Assembly: GCA_963800865.1 (NCBI GenBank)
Contig: CAWDCL010000004.1
Coordinates: forward strand, 3,205,295-3,269,294
DNA length: 64,000 nucleotides
Direction of reading: 5' to 3'
From: JALOKP01 sp963800865
GTDB taxonomy: Bacteria > Acidobacteriota > Polarisedimenticolia > J045
Shown: in pieces, positions 63,201 to 64,000 of the stretch
Position numbering within the stretch: the stretch's first letter is position 1
Layout: each line of letters begins with the position of its first letter
Notes under the pieces: model-generated
Databases searched by the model: none
The model's input: only the letters and a program-made list of their open reading frames with translations
What the model was told of the DNA's origin: nothing
Program-made: the position numbers and the translations under genes

Positions 63201-64000
63201 GCCCGTCGTTGCACTGGGCGTCGGCCATGCAGCAGTTCGGGATCGCCGCGCCTCCACACAGGCCTCCCGTGCAGACGTCTGGCGAGGTGCACAGGTTTCC
63301 GTCATCGCAGGTCGTCCCATTCTTCGGGACCGCGTCGTACAGGCAGGCGTCGCCCGTCTCGTCGCAGGAGTCGGAGGTGCAGAAGATCCCATCGTCGCAG
63401 AGTCGGGCCGTCCCGGCGCAGCTCCCTCCGGAGCAAGCGTCGGTCACCGTGCAGTACAGCCCGTCATCGCAACTGGTCCCATTCAGCGGGACCGGGTTGT
63501 GCAGGCAGACGTCGCCCGCCTCGTCGCAGGAATCGGCGGTGCAGAAGTCCCGTCGCCGCAGTCCCGAGCCGCGCCGGCGCACGTCCCGTCGGAGCAGGCG
63601 TCGCCGGTCGTGCACCACAGGCCGTCGTCACAGCCAGTGCCGTTCAGGGGGGCCGGGTTGTGAACGCAAGCATCGCCAGCTTCGTCGCAGGAGTCGGCGG
63701 TGCAGGTACTGGCGTCGGCGCAATCCCGGGCCGCGCCGCCGGCCAGCCCCGTCGGAGCACATCTCCCCCGTCGTGCAGTACTGCCCGTCGTCGCAGGTCG
63801 TCCCGTTCATGGGGACCGGCTCGTGCAGGCAGGCATCCCCCGCCTCGTCGCAGGAGTCGGACGTACAGACATTGGCATCGGCGCAGTCCCGGGCCGCGCC
63901 CGCGCAGGTCCCGCCGGAGCAGGCGTCGTTCACCGTGCAGTACAGCCCGTCGTCGCAGGTCGTCCCGTTCATCGGGACCGGGTCGTACAGGCAGGCGTCC
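54257..64000 (-). CDS. Giant secreted Cys-rich mosaic protein 3 (N-terminus beyond window; frame breaks)
   Basis: At least 3,240 residues lie in the window, and the gene enters from beyond 64000. Modules N to C: Cys-rich units 64000-63200 (EPVPMNGTTCDDG, YCTVNDACSGGTCAG); LamG-like domain about 63190-62310 (ALNFDGTDDFVTMGAAAG, then WHHVAVTYDKAAGKGWRFYL); Cys-rich; second LamG-like 62040-61330 (LKLNGTSQYVNLGNDGA, GWHHVAMVVNRTTQQLELWL); Cys-rich 61320-60890; the tandem array 56830-60880; degenerate Cys-rich units to 56170; two cohesin-like domains 56130-55400 (VIAMDLAFTYDPALFRATAV, LTVEFNPDQLQVLDVTTTPL); a Cna/SdrD-type domain (TTDTDGRYAFAGAFGNV) with a dockerin-like segment 55260-54750 (NNGEVSSFDASAIAKYAVG); and a cohesin-like C-terminus. 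It ends 65 bp before giant 2, so it heads the same operon. No transmembrane or sorting signal is seen at the C-terminus. Confidence 0.78.
56830..60880 (-). repeat. About 18 tandem 225-bp repeats encoding a 75-residue, ten-Cys unit
   Basis: Copies recur every 225 bp; the conserved block CGGGTCGCAGGCGTCGGTCG begins near 56840, 57065, 57290 and so on to about 60670. One unit reads GDACTTDACDPVTGISHTPV, VCNDGLYCNGVESCDSGLGC, QAGTAVDCDDSNACTTDSCD and ETGDTCLHAAVVIDD. It holds ten Cys, enough for five disulfides, and many Asp that could bind calcium. Copies between about 57060 and 58700 are almost identical (ISHTPVVCNDG type). Those from about 58860 to 60880 form a second subtype (VSHTPLVCDDG, CDTGLGC, VNCNDSNACTNDSC). 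Small indels, mostly in 58700-60560, break the frame locally. Confidence 0.92.

Overview
This is a GC-rich, densely coded bacterial chromosome segment. The gene mix suggests a free-living, Gram-negative-type bacterium, perhaps Acidobacteriota (Thermoanaerobaculia-like). The markers are a zinc-ribbon Ser/Thr kinase, an MglA-type GTPase, LVIVD-repeat and AsmA-like proteins, a DUF3300/DUF2950 pair, a TAXI receptor and very large secreted mosaic proteins. Myxococcota or another phylum cannot be excluded from the sequence alone. I noticed no rRNA, tRNA, IS element, prophage or CRISPR array.

Layout. 1-6.4 kb: a secreted LVIVD-repeat protein (cut by the window edge), a small cupin, a membrane Ser/Thr kinase and a membrane protein/ECF sigma/anti-sigma operon. 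6.7-14.4 kb: a secreted Ntn-hydrolase-like protein, an AsnB-type amidotransferase, a bacteriohemerythrin divergent from a peroxiredoxin with in-frame UGA at its peroxidatic position, and a TAXI receptor. 14.4-27.8 kb: an AsmA-like giant, an orphan gene, a beta-barrel, a clpB/amidohydrolase pair, a DnaJ-type co-chaperone, an MglA-GAF protein and a proline-rich secreted protein. 27.8-34.7 kb: DUF2950/DUF3300, serS, galU, murA and a HIT protein. 34.7-36.8 kb: palindromic repeats, a secreted unknown and a DsbA-family protein with UGA in place of the first Cys of its CxxC. 37-64 kb: three consecutive minus-strand giant secreted proteins of about 2,720, 3,010 and more than 3,240 residues, built from Cys-rich repeats, DNRLRE-like, lamin-tail, LamG, cohesin-like and dockerin-like modules. 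One carries a calcineurin-type phosphatase and one a CotH kinase domain.

Main result. Two unrelated thiol-redox genes, about 24 kb apart, each have a single in-frame UGA exactly at the catalytic Cys. Each is followed at the right distance by a hairpin fitting the bacterial SECIS pattern. UGA is a normal stop elsewhere in the window, so selenocysteine is the simplest reading. The DsbA-type selenoprotein sits directly downstream of the giant disulfide-rich genes, one of which carries about 18 tandem 75-residue repeats with ten Cys each. A link between membrane-anchored Sec-DsbA and folding of these proteins is a testable inference.

Caveat. Many clearly real genes need one to three single-base frame corrections, which looks like residual indel error in the assembly. 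Those genes are given as whole reconstructed spans, with the positions of the frame changes noted.
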